This document shows positions 36,724 to 45,644 of a stretch of DNA of 64,000 bases, in pieces. Origin of the DNA: Microbacterium sp. SY138 (GTDB taxonomy: Bacteria; Actinomycetota; Actinomycetes; Actinomycetales; Microbacteriaceae); contig NZ_CP155793.1 of assembly GCF_039729145.1 (NCBI RefSeq), forward strand, positions 1,178,001 through 1,242,000, given 5' to 3'. The notes beneath the pieces were generated by a model. It was given only the letters and a program-made list of their open reading frames with translations, made no database searches and was not told the origin of the DNA. Numbering within the stretch: the first letter of the stretch is position 1; every line of letters starts with the position of its first letter. The position numbers and the translations under genes were made by a program.

Positions 36724-37956
36724 ATGGAAACGCGTCGTGGCACCAATCTTCCGCGTATGGGCGACTTCAACCAGTCCGTGATCCTGGAGGCGATCCGCCA
36801 ATCAGGCGAGGGGTTGAGCAGGATCGAGCTGTCGACCGCGACCCGGCTGTCGGCGCAGACCGTCACCAACATCACTCGGCGACTGCTCGATGACGGCTTC
36901 ATCCGAGAGGCCGGCCGCACGATCAATGGACCGGGCAAGCCGCGCGTGACCCTGCGGCTCGTCGCCGACAGCCGCTTCGCGGTCGGCGTGCACCTCGATC
37001 CCGCCCTGATGACGTTCGTGCTGCTCGACCTGTCCGGCGCCATCGTCAGACGCCGGAGTGTGCGCACGCCGGCCGATGATCCGCTCCGGATCGTGGAGGC
37101 CATGGCGGAGACGATCGATGCCCTGATCGCGGAGTCCGGTGTGGATCGTTCGCGGATCGCAGGGGTGGGAGTCGCGGCTCCCGGTCCGCTCGACGCCGAG
37201 AAGGGCACGGTCATCGACCCGCCGAAGCTCGCCGGGTGGCATCGTGTGCCGCTGCGCGCGGTGCTGGCGGAGATGACGGGGATGCCGGTGGTGCTGGAGA
37301 AGGACACGACGTCGGCCGCGGTCGGAGAGCTGTGGACACGACGCGAGTCGGCCGACGACTCCTTCGTGTTCGTCTACCTGGGGATCGGCATCGGCGCCGC
37401 CCTGGCGAGAGACGGCGAGGCGGTCCGCGGGAGCACACGCAACATCGGCGAGGTCGGGCACATCATCGTCGACCCCGACGGGCCCTCATGCTGGTGCGGG
37501 TCCCGAGGGTGCGTGGAGGTCGTCTGCACCCCGCAGGCGATCGTCGAACGGGCTGAGCGCGCGGGAGTGTTCGACGACGCCCACCAGACGTCCGATGCTG
37601 CGGCAGTCGATGCGAGATTCAGCCGACTGTGCGAGTACGCAGCGGACGGGAATGCCGCGGCGGTCGAGGTTCTGCGACAGGCAGCGGCACACATCGCGGT
37701 GCTGACGGCGGCTCTGACGAACATGCTCGATGTGGATCGGGTCGTGTTCGGAGGCCCTTTCTGGTCACGGCTCGCCGATGTGTACCTCCGAGAGGTTCCC
37801 GGCAGGCTCGATCACGCGAGTGCGACCCGCGCGGTGCGCACTCTCCCCGTCGATGGCACCGTCGTCGGGGACGACGTCGGTGCCGTGGGGGCCGCGTGCG
37901 TCGTGCTCGATTCCGTTCTCAGCCCTCGCGCCTCCGACCTGTTGCTCGAGAGCTGA
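36724..37956 (+). CDS. ROK family transcriptional regulator
   Basis: 410 residues. N-terminal winged helix (LSRIELSTATRLSAQTVTNIT) followed by a ROK sugar-kinase-like domain: GVGVAAPGPLDAEKG, EKDTTSAAVGELW, GIGIGAAL (phosphate loop), and cysteine/zinc motif SCWCGSRGCVEVV. Such proteins repress or activate sugar genes in response to a sugar. No sugar operon adjoins it. ATG 36724 is preferred over 36706 because the GGGGGA box lies at ribosome-site distance. Confidence 0.9.
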   Translation: METRRGTNLPRMGDFNQSVILEAIRQSGEGLSRIELSTATRLSAQTVTNITRRLLDDGFIREAGRTINGPGKPRVTLRLVADSRFAVGVHLDPALMTFVLLDLSGAIVRRRSVRTPADDPLRIVEAMAETIDALIAESGVDRSRIAGVGVAAPGPLDAEKGTVIDPPKLAGWHRVPLRAVLAEMTGMPVVLEKDTTSAAVGELWTRRESADDSFVFVYLGIGIGAALARDGEAVRGSTRNIGEVGHIIVDPDGPSCWCGSRGCVEVVCTPQAIVERAERAGVFDDAHQTSDAAAVDARFSRLCEYAADGNAAAVEVLRQAAAHIAVLTAALTNMLDVDRVVFGGPFWSRLADVYLREVPGRLDHASATRAVRTLPVDGTVVGDDVGAVGAACVVLDSVLSPRASDLLLES

Positions 37957-37959
37957 TCT

Positions 37960-37979
37960 CCGGACCCTACGCCGTCCGG
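37960..37979 (+). terminator. Weak hairpin after the ROK gene
   Basis: CCGGAC and GTCCGG around an 8-nt loop, 3 nt past the stop. Confidence 0.4.
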
Positions 37980-38210
37980 CAGCGGTCGAGGTCGCGGGTT
38001 TGCGACTATAAGTCTATTCGATGTAGTATTTGGCGTTCCCCCAACGATCAGACCAGGGGAATCCACCGTCTCCCCGTGCGCTCGGCACCGTCGCACGTCG
38101 AGAAAGCGATTCCGGTCTGAGCCGGGGTGGACGCCCGACCCTTCACGGGAAGGGCGAGGCGGCAACGGGGAACGTCGCCGAGCGGGGCTCTGGGGGTCCT
38201 GCGACGATCG

Positions 38211-38252
38211 TCTGCGTGATTCGTGAAGCGGAGGGTTCTCGGATCACGCAGA
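38211..38252 (-). terminator. Hairpin downstream of the carboxylase epsilon gene
   Basis: TCTGCGTGAT and ATCACGCAGA are perfect arms, extendable to 13 bp with one mismatch. It is 46 nt past the accE stop on the minus strand. No U-run. Confidence 0.55.
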
Positions 38253-38297
38253 CGCACTCTTACGTCACCGGAGTCGACGCATGATGCTCCGCAGCTG

Positions 38298-38543
38298 TCA
38301 GCCCGCGAAACGTCCCCACGGGATGTCGCGCCGCAGCGGACGGCGGAGCGGACGCTGTGTCCGCGTCCACGCCGATACAGACGGCTCCGAGGCGACGGCA
38401 TCCGCCGCCTCGGTCGCGTAGGCCTCGCTGATCACGGCGATGAGGGCGGCGAGTTCTTCTTCCGTAGCCGTCCCGCGCATGATGTCGAGCATCGGCGCCT
38501 CCGAACTCGAAGCACCGTGGTCCTGCGTGTCATGCCCGGTCAC
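38298..38543 (-). CDS. accE: Acyl-CoA carboxylase epsilon subunit
   Basis: 81 residues, the small actinobacterial-specific subunit that stabilises the AccA3-AccD complex. The core [14 protein letters not shown] matches the epsilon family (LTAEELAAL-type helix), and the tail WGRFAG is a common ending (WR/WGxxG). The GTG start overlaps the beta-subunit stop (GTGA). It is easily missed because of its length. Equivalent to M. tuberculosis Rv3281. Confidence 0.9.
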   Translation of the reverse strand: MTGHDTQDHGASSSEAPMLDIMRGTATEEELAALIAVISEAYATEAADAVASEPSVSAWTRTQRPLRRPLRRDIPWGRFAG

Positions 38544-40129
38544 AGCGGGATGTTCCCGTGCTTCTTCGGGGGCAGCTCGGCACGCTTGCCACGCAGCGCG
38601 CGCAGCGCCTTCGCAATCGAGACGCGGGTGTTGGCCGGCTCGATGATCCCGTCGAGCTCGCCGCGCTCTGCCGCGAGGAACGGGGAGGCCACGTTGTAGG
38701 TGTACTCGTTCGCGAGTCGGGTGCGGACGGCCGCGACGTCCTCGCCGGCCTCCTCCGCCTTCTTGATCTCGCCCCGATACAGGATGTTGACCGCGCCCTG
38801 GCCGCCCATCACCGCGATCTCGGCCGTCGGCCATGCGAGGTTCACGTCGGCGCCGAGCTGCTTCGAGCCCATCACGATGTAGGCACCGCCGTAGGCCTTG
38901 CGCAGGATGACGGTGACCAGCGGCACGGTCGCCTCGGCGTATGCATAGAGCAGTTTCGCACCGCGGCGGATGACGCCGGTCCACTCCTGATCGGTGCCGG
39001 GGAGGTAGCCGGGGACATCGACGAGCGTGACGATCGAGATCGAGAAGGCATCGCAGAAGCGTACGAAGCGGCTCGCCTTCTCGCCGGCTTCGATGTTCAG
39101 CGTGCCGGCCATCTGCGAAGGCTGGTTGGCGATGATGCCGACCGACCGGCCCTCGATGCGTCCGAAGCCGATCACGATGTTGGGCGCGAAGAGCGGCTGG
39201 ACCTCGAGGAAGTCGCCTTCGTCGACCACGTGCTCGATGACGGTGTGGATGTCGTACGGCTGGTTGGTCGAGTCGGGGACGAGCGTGTTCAGCGCGCGGT
39301 CGGCGTCGGTCGTCTCGAACTCGAAGTTGCTCTCGTATGTGGGAAGCTCCGCCATGTTGTTGTCCGGCAGGAAGCTGAGGAGCGTGCGGGCGTAGTCGAT
39401 CGCGTCGTCCTCGTCTTCGGCGAGATAGTGCGCGACGCCCGATCGGGTGTTGTGCGTGTAGGCGCCGCCGAGCTCTTCCATTCCGACGTCCTCGCCGGTG
39501 ACCGTCTTGATCACGTCGGGGCCGGTCACGAACATCTGGCTGGTCTTGTCGACCATGATCACGAAGTCGGTGAGGGCGGGGGAGTACACCGCGCCGCCCG
39601 CAGCCGGCCCCATGATGATGGAGATCTGCGGGATCACTCCGGACGCGCGGGTGTTCAGGCGGAAGATCTCGCCGTACTTGCCGAGGGCGACGACGCCTTC
39701 CTGGATGCGTGCGCCCCCCGAGTCGAGGATCCCGATGCAGGGCATCCCGCCGGCGAGGGCGAACTCCATGATCTTGATGATCTTCTCGCCGGCGACTTCG
39801 CCGAGCGAACCGCCGAAGGTGGAGAAGTCCTGCGAGTACACCGCGACCGTGCGGCCGTTGATCGTGCCGACGCCGGTGACGACCGAGTCGCCGTACGGTC
39901 GCGAACGATCCATGCCGAAGGCCGTGGTGCGGTGGCGCACATACTCGTCGAACTCGACGAAGCTCCCGGGGTCGACGAGCAGCTCGATGCGCTCGCGGGC
40001 GGTCATCTTGCCCTTCGCGTGCTGCTTCTCCTTCGCCTTCGCTTCTGCGTCGACGACGGCTTCTGTATAGCGAGCGCGCAGATCCGCGATCTTGCCGGCG
40101 GTGGTAAAGAGGTCGGGCTTGTCCGTCAC
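38540..40129 (-). CDS. accD5: Acyl-CoA (propionyl-CoA) carboxylase beta chain
   Basis: 529 residues, the carboxyltransferase subunit, two crotonase-fold halves. Motifs: [68 protein letters not shown] and [13 protein letters not shown]. It resembles AccD5/PccB. The frame is open further up, but GTG 40129 is supported by TAAGGT 7 nt upstream. It is followed directly by the epsilon gene. Confidence 0.95.
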   Translation of the reverse strand: MTDKPDLFTTAGKIADLRARYTEAVVDAEAKAKEKQHAKGKMTARERIELLVDPGSFVEFDEYVRHRTTAFGMDRSRPYGDSVVTGVGTINGRTVAVYSQDFSTFGGSLGEVAGEKIIKIMEFALAGGMPCIGILDSGGARIQEGVVALGKYGEIFRLNTRASGVIPQISIIMGPAAGGAVYSPALTDFVIMVDKTSQMFVTGPDVIKTVTGEDVGMEELGGAYTHNTRSGVAHYLAEDEDDAIDYARTLLSFLPDNNMAELPTYESNFEFETTDADRALNTLVPDSTNQPYDIHTVIEHVVDEGDFLEVQPLFAPNIVIGFGRIEGRSVGIIANQPSQMAGTLNIEAGEKASRFVRFCDAFSISIVTLVDVPGYLPGTDQEWTGVIRRGAKLLYAYAEATVPLVTVILRKAYGGAYIVMGSKQLGADVNLAWPTAEIAVMGGQGAVNILYRGEIKKAEEAGEDVAAVRTRLANEYTYNVASPFLAAERGELDGIIEPANTRVSIAKALRALRGKRAELPPKKHGNIPL

Positions 40130-40136
40130 GGATTCC

Positions 40137-40142
40137 ACCTTA
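40137..40142 (-). promoter_or_regulatory. -10 hexamer TAAGGT for accD5-accE
   Basis: It ends 7 nt before the GTG at 40129. Confidence 0.5.
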
Positions 40143-40210
40143 TCGTCGGCTCGCCTCCGGCTGTTGGATGCTCGCCACAACGGGTCGCCCGATCCTTTGG
40201 CGAAGTGCGC

Positions 40211-41149
40211 TCAGCGCTCGGGTTCACCGGACTCGAGCTCCGGGTCGGTCTTGGGGCGGCGGCCGATCGAGCGGGCCTTGCGTCCCGCCCACTCCACCCC
40301 GCGCACGGTCGTGCCGGCCGCTCCCGCGACCGCGTTGCCCGCGTAGCGGGCACCTCGCAGCATCCGCAGCTCCAGCTTCTCGGCGCCGGGCACGGGTTCC
40401 AACTCGAGGGGAAGGTCCATCGGGGCGGCACCGAAGGCCTTGTGGGACGTCGTCAGCACGCGACGGCCGAGGATGTTGTTCCCCGCGCCTCCGATCGCAG
40501 CGCCGATGCCGAACGGGAGTGCCTTGCCGATGACCGAAGCGCCGCCCTTCGCCGCGAACTGCTTCACGAACATGCTCTTGAGCTGATCGACGAGGGGGCC
40601 GACCGCGGCGCGGGGGAGCGACTTCGTGACGAGCTCGCCCCAGTACGACGATCTGCTTCCTCCACGCCCGGCCACCTGACCGGCGAGCTGTCCGACGAGG
40701 TCGACGCCCTCTTTGCCGAGCATCAGCGTCATCACCAGCGCTCTGGCGCGATCCGGGTTCGCGACCGCGATCCCGTGCACCTCGGCGACCGACTGTGCGA
40801 ACAGAGCGGTGGACTCCACGAAGCCGACCGTCTCCACGCCGGAGAGCGCAAGCGTGATGCCGGTGCCGATCCCGGGGACGACCGCCGTCGCGCCGACCGC
40901 CGCTCCGCCCGTCGTCACGGCTGCGAGGTAGCGACGCTCCAGGATGCGGATGATCTCCGCAGGCGATGCCTGCGGATTGCGCAGGCGGATGCTCCGGATG
41001 TGCGCCAGGACGAGCGGGCGCTGGATCGACAGCACGCGGTCGAGGCCCCGCACCATCATCGGGTGCTCCGCCGATCCGGCAGGGGGCACGCCCTTGTCCC
41101 AGGGAGCGTCGTCCGGGAGCGAATGGATCTTGTGCACCTTGGGGGCCAT
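40211..41149 (-). CDS. Uncharacterised protein, weakly EcsC-like
   Basis: 312 residues. A Gly/Ala-rich hydrophobic centre (GGAAVGATAVVPGIGTGITL, then LALSGVETVGFVESTALF) recalls the EcsC family, but I am not certain of the match. The C-terminal part is basic (AGRKARSIGRRPKT). There is another Gly-rich stretch GKALPFGIGAAIGGAG. I do not know its function. TAGGAT 6 nt before the ATG supports the start. Confidence 0.7.
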   Translation of the reverse strand: MAPKVHKIHSLPDDAPWDKGVPPAGSAEHPMMVRGLDRVLSIQRPLVLAHIRSIRLRNPQASPAEIIRILERRYLAAVTTGGAAVGATAVVPGIGTGITLALSGVETVGFVESTALFAQSVAEVHGIAVANPDRARALVMTLMLGKEGVDLVGQLAGQVAGRGGSRSSYWGELVTKSLPRAAVGPLVDQLKSMFVKQFAAKGGASVIGKALPFGIGAAIGGAGNNILGRRVLTTSHKAFGAAPMDLPLELEPVPGAEKLELRMLRGARYAGNAVAGAAGTTVRGVEWAGRKARSIGRRPKTDPELESGEPER

Positions 41150-41155
41150 GGTGCG

Positions 41156-41161
41156 ATCCTA
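41156..41161 (-). promoter_or_regulatory. -10 hexamer TAGGAT for the EcsC-like gene
   Basis: It ends 6 nt before the ATG at 41149. Confidence 0.45.
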
Positions 41162-41183
41162 TGGAGCCCGCCCGCGAATACGC

Positions 41184-41218
41184 CGAAAGCCCGGCCCCTC
41201 TGCGAGGCCGGGCTTTCG
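41184..41218. terminator. Terminator after the nucleotidyltransferase gene
   Basis: CGAAAGCCCGGCC and GGCCGGGCTTTCG are perfect 13-bp arms with a 9-nt loop, just past the stop at 41229. Confidence 0.85.
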
Positions 41219-41228
41219 AGTCGAGCGA

Positions 41229-41921
41229 TCAGACGAAGAGGTTCGCACGCTCCAGGTCTTCCGCGAAATCGACCTCGACCGCGTACAGGTCGGACACGTC
41301 CATCGGCTCGAGCAGCAGGCCGTCCTCGGCGATCGCGAGTTCGAGCCCGCGCTCGAAGTAGTCCTGGTCCTCGACGCGCTGCAGCTGACGCATGAACGCC
41401 TTCTTGTGCGCGGAGGAGATGTAGTTGATTCCCACGGCCTCGCCGAGTCCGCCCTTGACGGTCTTGGACAGCTCGTTGATGAAGCCCTCGGCCGTGACCG
41501 TGTACTTCACCTCTTCGTCGCTGACCTTGGAGGTGTTCACCGTGACGAACGACTGGTCGCGCTCGATGTACTCGAGTGCGCGGCCGAGGATCATCGGGTC
41601 GAAGACGACATCGCCGTTCATCCAGAGAACTCCGCCGCGACCGGTCGCGCCCAGGGCGCGCAGGAGGCTCTTCGAGGTGTTGGTCTCGTCATAACGCTCG
41701 TTGTGGACGTAGTTCACCTGCGGGAACGCGTCGATGATGGTCTCGGCGCGGTAGCCGACGACGGTGGTGATGCGGGCGTCCGAACCGAATGCGGCGCGGA
41801 TGTTGTCGTGCTGCTGGCCCATGATCGTGCGGCCGTCGCTCAGTTCGGTGAGCGGCTTCGGCAGCGCGCGGCCGAGGCGCGAGCCCATTCCGGCGGCGAG
41901 GATGACGGTCTGAAGAGTCAC
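41229..41921 (-). CDS. Sugar- or choline-phosphate nucleotidyltransferase
   Basis: 230 residues of the NTP_transferase family. The signature VILAAGMGSRLGRALPKPLTEL opens the protein, WMNGDVVFDP has the metal Asp, and VGINYISSAHKKAF and YAVEVDFAEDLERA recall LicC/IspD-like CTP:phosphocholine or inositol-phosphate cytidylyltransferases. The exact substrate is unknown. Unlike many neighbours it has a regular ribosome site (AGGAG, 7 nt before the GTG). Confidence 0.82.
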   Translation of the reverse strand: MTLQTVILAAGMGSRLGRALPKPLTELSDGRTIMGQQHDNIRAAFGSDARITTVVGYRAETIIDAFPQVNYVHNERYDETNTSKSLLRALGATGRGGVLWMNGDVVFDPMILGRALEYIERDQSFVTVNTSKVSDEEVKYTVTAEGFINELSKTVKGGLGEAVGINYISSAHKKAFMRQLQRVEDQDYFERGLELAIAEDGLLLEPMDVSDLYAVEVDFAEDLERANLFV

Positions 41922-42158
41922 GAGTGCTCCTAAAGGAAGTTGTGTTCACGGTCGATTAACCGACCAGACACTTCGTCGTGCCGCGTTCATGGTATCGATT
42001 CCGCCTGGGAAGCTCAGGGCCGGGAGGCCCCTGTTGTCATTTCGTGACCGACTACACACCGGATGCACAGGGTTCCGTCTCCCGTGCGATCGCGGCGGAA
42101 ATGCGCGATCCGAGGGCAGTTTATTGCGCGGCGGCCTTGGCGTACAGGCACCCGTTGA

Positions 42159-42164
42159 TACCGT
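42159..42164 (+). promoter_or_regulatory. -10 hexamer TACCGT for the HupB-like-tail ABC ATPase gene
   Basis: It lies 6 nt before the GTG at 42171. This placement is the main evidence that the long N-terminal region is really translated. Confidence 0.55.
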
Positions 42165-42170
42165 AGGACG

Positions 42171-44063
42171 GTGACTGCCTCCCCTGACGACCGCACCGCC
42201 CAGGTGGACCAAACCGAGACCGCGCAAGAGAAGACGTCGGCGAAGCGCGCGCCGGCGAAGAAGCAGAGTCCGGACGCGGCATCCGCCACCGAGAAGTCGG
42301 CGCGACCGCCCGCGGTGAAGAAGCCCGCCGCGAAGAAACCCGCCGCGAAGAAACCCGCGGTGAAGAAGCCTGCGAGCGCGAGCACCTCCGCGGGTTCGAA
42401 GGCCGGCAGTGCCGCGGTGTCGAAGTCGTCGGCTGGGAAGTCGTCGGCTGGGAAGTCGTCGGCAGCGACGTCCGGGACGCAGGCTGCTGCCGAGAAAGCG
42501 GCTCCCAGTGCGGATGTCGTGGTCGAGCCGCTCGTCAAGGCCGTCACCGGCTCGACGGCGAAACTCTCGTCGACCGCGAGCTCCGCTCGGAGCACCGCCG
42601 GGGCGCGCAATGCCGACGCGAAGGCCACGGCTGCGAAGACCACCGCGGCCAAGACCACGGCTGCGAGGACGACGGCGGCGAGGACGACGGCTGCGAAGAC
42701 GACGGCGGCGAAGACCACGGCGGCGAAGACGACGGCGGCGAAGACAGCGGCTGCGAAGACGACGGCTGCGAAGACGGCCGCGGCCAAGACGACGGCGGCG
42801 AAGGCCGCTGCATCCAAAGCGGCCGCGGCGAAGACCACGGCGCGCTCGGCTGCCGCGAAGACCACGGCCGCGAAGGCCACGGCCGCCAAGATGGCGGCCG
42901 CGAAGAAGGCGGCGGCGAAGAAGGCGGCAGAGGAGGCGAAGGCGGCCGCGGAGACGGCGGTGACCGCACCCGAAGTTCCGCCCGTCACGGCTGCTCCTCT
43001 CGCAGCCTCTCCCGTGATCGAGACCGCATCGGTCGTCGAGACCGTTCCTCCGGCCGCCTCCGCTGCGGCGCCGACCGGGTCTGTCGCGGAGCCCGTGCCC
43101 GCCGCAGAGCCTGCGCCCGCGCCCGCCTCGGAGCCGCCTCTCGCCGCGGAGCCTGTCGAGGAATCTGTCAGTGCGGAACTTCTCGAGACGGAGACGCCCG
43201 TCGGCGATCCGTCCGAGGTGGAGTCGAGCGAGGCCATCCAGGCGGTCGGGGACTCCGACGACGCAGCTTCCGACGCCGTGAAGCCCGATGAGGTCTTCTC
43301 CGCCGGCGAGGCGATCAGCATCCGCGGGCTCGTGAAGCAGTTCGGCGACAACCGCGCAGTCGACGGCATCGACCTGACCGTGCCCGCGGGGTCGTTCTAC
43401 GGAATCGTCGGGCCCAACGGTGCCGGCAAGACCACGACGCTCTCGATCGTCGCCGGGCTTCTCCGCGCCGACGCGGGCAGCGTCGTCATCTGCGGTGTCG
43501 ACCAGGCCAAGAAGCCGCTCGCGGCGAAGAGGCTGATGGGTGTGCTCCCCGATCGGTTGCGCACGTTCGACCGCCTCACCGGTCGGCAACTGCTCTACTA
43601 CTACGGGTTGCTGCGCGGCCTCGCCGCGGATGTGATCGAGAAGCGCGCGGCCGACCTCGCTCGTGCCTTCGATCTGGGCGATGCCCTCGGCCGCGTGGTC
43701 TCGGACTACTCGGCCGGCATGACGAAGAAGATCATGCTCGCAGGGGCCATGATCCATTCGCCGCGCGTGCTGGTCCTCGATGAGCCGTTCGAGTCGGTGG
43801 ACCCCGTCTCGTCGGCGGTCATCCTGGACATCCTCCGCGCCTATGTGTCGCACGGCGGCACGGTGATCCTCTCCAGCCACGGCATGGATCTCGTCGAACG
43901 CGTGTGTTCGCGCGTCGCGATCATCGTCGGCGGAGAAGTGCTCGCCGAGGGGACGATCGACGAGGTGCGCGCGGGTCAGACGCTCGAAGCGCGCTTCGTG
44001 GAACTCGCCGGCACCAGCGGAGAGGTGGAGGGGCTCGAGTGGCTGCACACGTTCTCCGACTGA
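42171..44063 (+). CDS. ABC transporter ATPase with a 380-residue histone-H1/HupB-like Lys-Ala-rich N-terminal region
   Basis: 630 residues. About 1-380 is low-complexity: AKKPA/VKKPA units (about 48-68, like the tail of mycobacterial HupB or eukaryotic H1), KSSAG units, then about sixteen AAKTT-type pentapeptides (about 150-263), and an acidic Pro/Ala/Glu stretch. From about 380 an ABC ATPase follows: SIRGLVKQFGDNRAVDGIDL, Walker A GPNGAGKTT, signature DYSAGMTKKI, Walker B VLVLDEPFESVDP, H-loop LSSHGMD. The permease gene overlaps its end. The basic tail could bind DNA, RNA or anionic polymers (inference). ABC-2 type exporter; substrate unknown. Confidence 0.88.
   Translation: MTASPDDRTAQVDQTETAQEKTSAKRAPAKKQSPDAASATEKSARPPAVKKPAAKKPAAKKPAVKKPASASTSAGSKAGSAAVSKSSAGKSSAGKSSAATSGTQAAAEKAAPSADVVVEPLVKAVTGSTAKLSSTASSARSTAGARNADAKATAAKTTAAKTTAARTTAARTTAAKTTAAKTTAAKTTAAKTAAAKTTAAKTAAAKTTAAKAAASKAAAAKTTARSAAAKTTAAKATAAKMAAAKKAAAKKAAEEAKAAAETAVTAPEVPPVTAAPLAASPVIETASVVETVPPAASAAAPTGSVAEPVPAAEPAPAPASEPPLAAEPVEESVSAELLETETPVGDPSEVESSEAIQAVGDSDDAASDAVKPDEVFSAGEAISIRGLVKQFGDNRAVDGIDLTVPAGSFYGIVGPNGAGKTTTLSIVAGLLRADAGSVVICGVDQAKKPLAAKRLMGVLPDRLRTFDRLTGRQLLYYYGLLRGLAADVIEKRAADLARAFDLGDALGRVVSDYSAGMTKKIMLAGAMIHSPRVLVLDEPFESVDPVSSAVILDILRAYVSHGGTVILSSHGMDLVERVCSRVAIIVGGEVLAEGTIDEVRAGQTLEARFVELAGTSGEVEGLEWLHTFSD
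42617..42960 (+). repeat. 15-bp coding minisatellite (GCGAAGACGACGGCG-type units)
   Basis: Tandem 15-bp units encode the AAKTT pentapeptides in the ABC ATPase N-terminus, with synonymous differences (acg/acc, gct/gcg) between copies. Many near-identical units follow each other, so copy number may vary between strains. Confidence 0.85.
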
Positions 44064-45604
44064 GACTCGCGCTTCTTCTCGGTTCCCTGCGCGGCGACCG
44101 TCGGGTTCGATCGATCGTCTCGTTCGTCGCGGTGGTCGCGGTCACCGCCGCGGTGTGCGTCGCCGTGTTCAGCCTTGCCGCAGCCTCTGTACCGGTGGCC
44201 CGCGCGGTCACGGTGCTCGGTGGCGCGGCCCTTCTCATCGGATTCCTCGTCGGCCCGATCCTCGTCGGGGCCGTCGATCAGCTCGACCCGAGACGCTTCG
44301 CGGTCTTCGGCGTCGATGATCGCCAGATGCCCTGGGTGCTCGCACTGGCCGCCTTCGTCAGCGTGCCGAGCATGGCGCTTCTCGCCGTCTACATCAGTGT
44401 CTGCATCGTCGCGATCGGAGCAGGCACGCCCTGGCCTCTGGCTGTGCTGGTGACGATCGCCGGTGTCCTGACAACGATGCTGGTCTCGCGGATCGGTATG
44501 GCCCTCAATGCACTGCTCCTTCCCGAGCGCCGCTCCCGCGAGCTCACGGCGCTGTTCGCACTCGCGCTGATCGTGGTCGCCTTCCCTGTCGCGGTCTTCT
44601 TCGGATCGCTTCGTTGGGACGGTCTCGTGCCCTCGTCTCTGGCGACCCTGTCGAGCGTGTTCGGCTACAGCCCGTTCGCTGCTGCCCCCGCCTTCCTCTT
44701 CGATTCCGCGGCCGGTGCGACCGCTTCCGCGTGGATCAGCGGTGTCATCGTGGTGCTCACCGTCGCTCTCCTCTGGATGGTGTGGACGTGGCTCGTCCGG
44801 CGTCTGCTGACCACGACCGAGCGTCCGGTCGCCTTGCGCGAGCGCACCGGACTCGGGTGGTTCGGGCTGCTGCCGTCGAACGCCTTCGGTGCGATCGCGG
44901 CGCGAAGCCTCGTGTATTGGCTTCGTGACCGCCGCTACATCATGAACATCATCGTCGTCCCCGTGGCCGGCGTGCTCTCGATGCTCCCGCTCGTCGTGGC
45001 CGGAGTCCCGTTGGAGATCGCCGCGCTCGTGCCCGTGCCGGTGATGGCGCTGTTCTTCGGGTGGCTGCCGCACAACGACGTCGCCTACGACTCGACGGCA
45101 TTGTGGACCCACGTCGCGAGTGGCGTCCGGGGTCTTCCTGATCGCCTCGGGCGTCTCGTTCCTGTGCTGCTCGTCGCCATCCCCGTTCTCGCCATCGCGG
45201 TTCCGCTCTCACTCGCGCTGATCGGGGACTGGAGTCTGCTGCTGCCGTTGGGCGGCTTGGCGGCCAGTCTGCTGTTCTGCGCGCTCGGCGTCTCGAGCAT
45301 CGTCTCGGTCGTGGCTCCGTATGCGGTCTCGCGGCCTGGTGACAGTCCGTTCCAGCAGCCGCAGCGACCGACCTCTCGCGGGGCGTACGGTCCTGCAGCG
45401 GCGTTGCTCGGCGCCATCGTGCTGAGCGTGCCGACCATCTGGTTGTTCGCAGCGACGATTCTCGACGGTTCGGCGTACGCTCCGGCGACCTTCTGGGTCG
45501 GGCTTCTCGTCGGTCTCGTGACCGCGGCAGCCGGAGCCGTCGTCGGCGGTCGCATCTTCGAGCGCAGTGGAGAGCGCCTGATGGAGTTCGTCGAGACCGC
45601 GTGA
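44039..45604 (+). CDS. ABC exporter permease, multi-pass membrane protein
   Basis: 521 residues with about twelve hydrophobic segments and short loops, no recognised catalytic motif. It starts with a GTG that overlaps the last 25 nt of the ATPase gene; no better start is visible in this frame before the first membrane segment. Position identifies it as the partner of the preceding ATPase. I do not recognise a substrate; similar ABC exporters of this size are annotated only as putative. Confidence 0.82.
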   Translation: MAAHVLRLRLALLLGSLRGDRRVRSIVSFVAVVAVTAAVCVAVFSLAAASVPVARAVTVLGGAALLIGFLVGPILVGAVDQLDPRRFAVFGVDDRQMPWVLALAAFVSVPSMALLAVYISVCIVAIGAGTPWPLAVLVTIAGVLTTMLVSRIGMALNALLLPERRSRELTALFALALIVVAFPVAVFFGSLRWDGLVPSSLATLSSVFGYSPFAAAPAFLFDSAAGATASAWISGVIVVLTVALLWMVWTWLVRRLLTTTERPVALRERTGLGWFGLLPSNAFGAIAARSLVYWLRDRRYIMNIIVVPVAGVLSMLPLVVAGVPLEIAALVPVPVMALFFGWLPHNDVAYDSTALWTHVASGVRGLPDRLGRLVPVLLVAIPVLAIAVPLSLALIGDWSLLLPLGGLAASLLFCALGVSSIVSVVAPYAVSRPGDSPFQQPQRPTSRGAYGPAAALLGAIVLSVPTIWLFAATILDGSAYAPATFWVGLLVGLVTAAAGAVVGGRIFERSGERLMEFVETA

Positions 45605-45632
45605 GGACCGCCCGCTGGGCGTTCGACGCCGC

Positions 45633-45638
45633 TAGACT
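45633..45638 (+). promoter_or_regulatory. -10 hexamer TAGACT for the DUF3039 gene
   Basis: It lies 6 nt before the ATG at 45645. Confidence 0.5.
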
Positions 45639-45644
45639 CACGGG

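Larger units (their letters stand above)
37957..38297. other. 341-bp region without a convincing gene
   Basis: It contains a weak hairpin after the ROK gene, an A/T-rich patch at about 38004-38033 that stands out against the high-GC surroundings, and the hairpin at 38211-38252. Short open frames exist on both strands but none has family similarity or a good ribosome site. Confidence 0.5.

Noticed and set aside
38030..38284. An 84-codon frame in the gap between the ROK and accE genes
   Set aside because: No ribosome site or -10 hexamer at the start, no recognisable family, and composition typical of chance frames.
38558..41395. A 945-codon open frame on the plus strand opposite the carboxylase and EcsC-like genes
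   Set aside because: It is an antisense shadow: GC-rich third positions of real genes remove stop codons on the other strand. No family motifs, and it lies over three well-supported genes.
42617..42960. CRISPR or non-coding satellite
   Set aside because: The 15-bp units keep a reading frame that runs into the ABC ATPase, so this is coding repeat.
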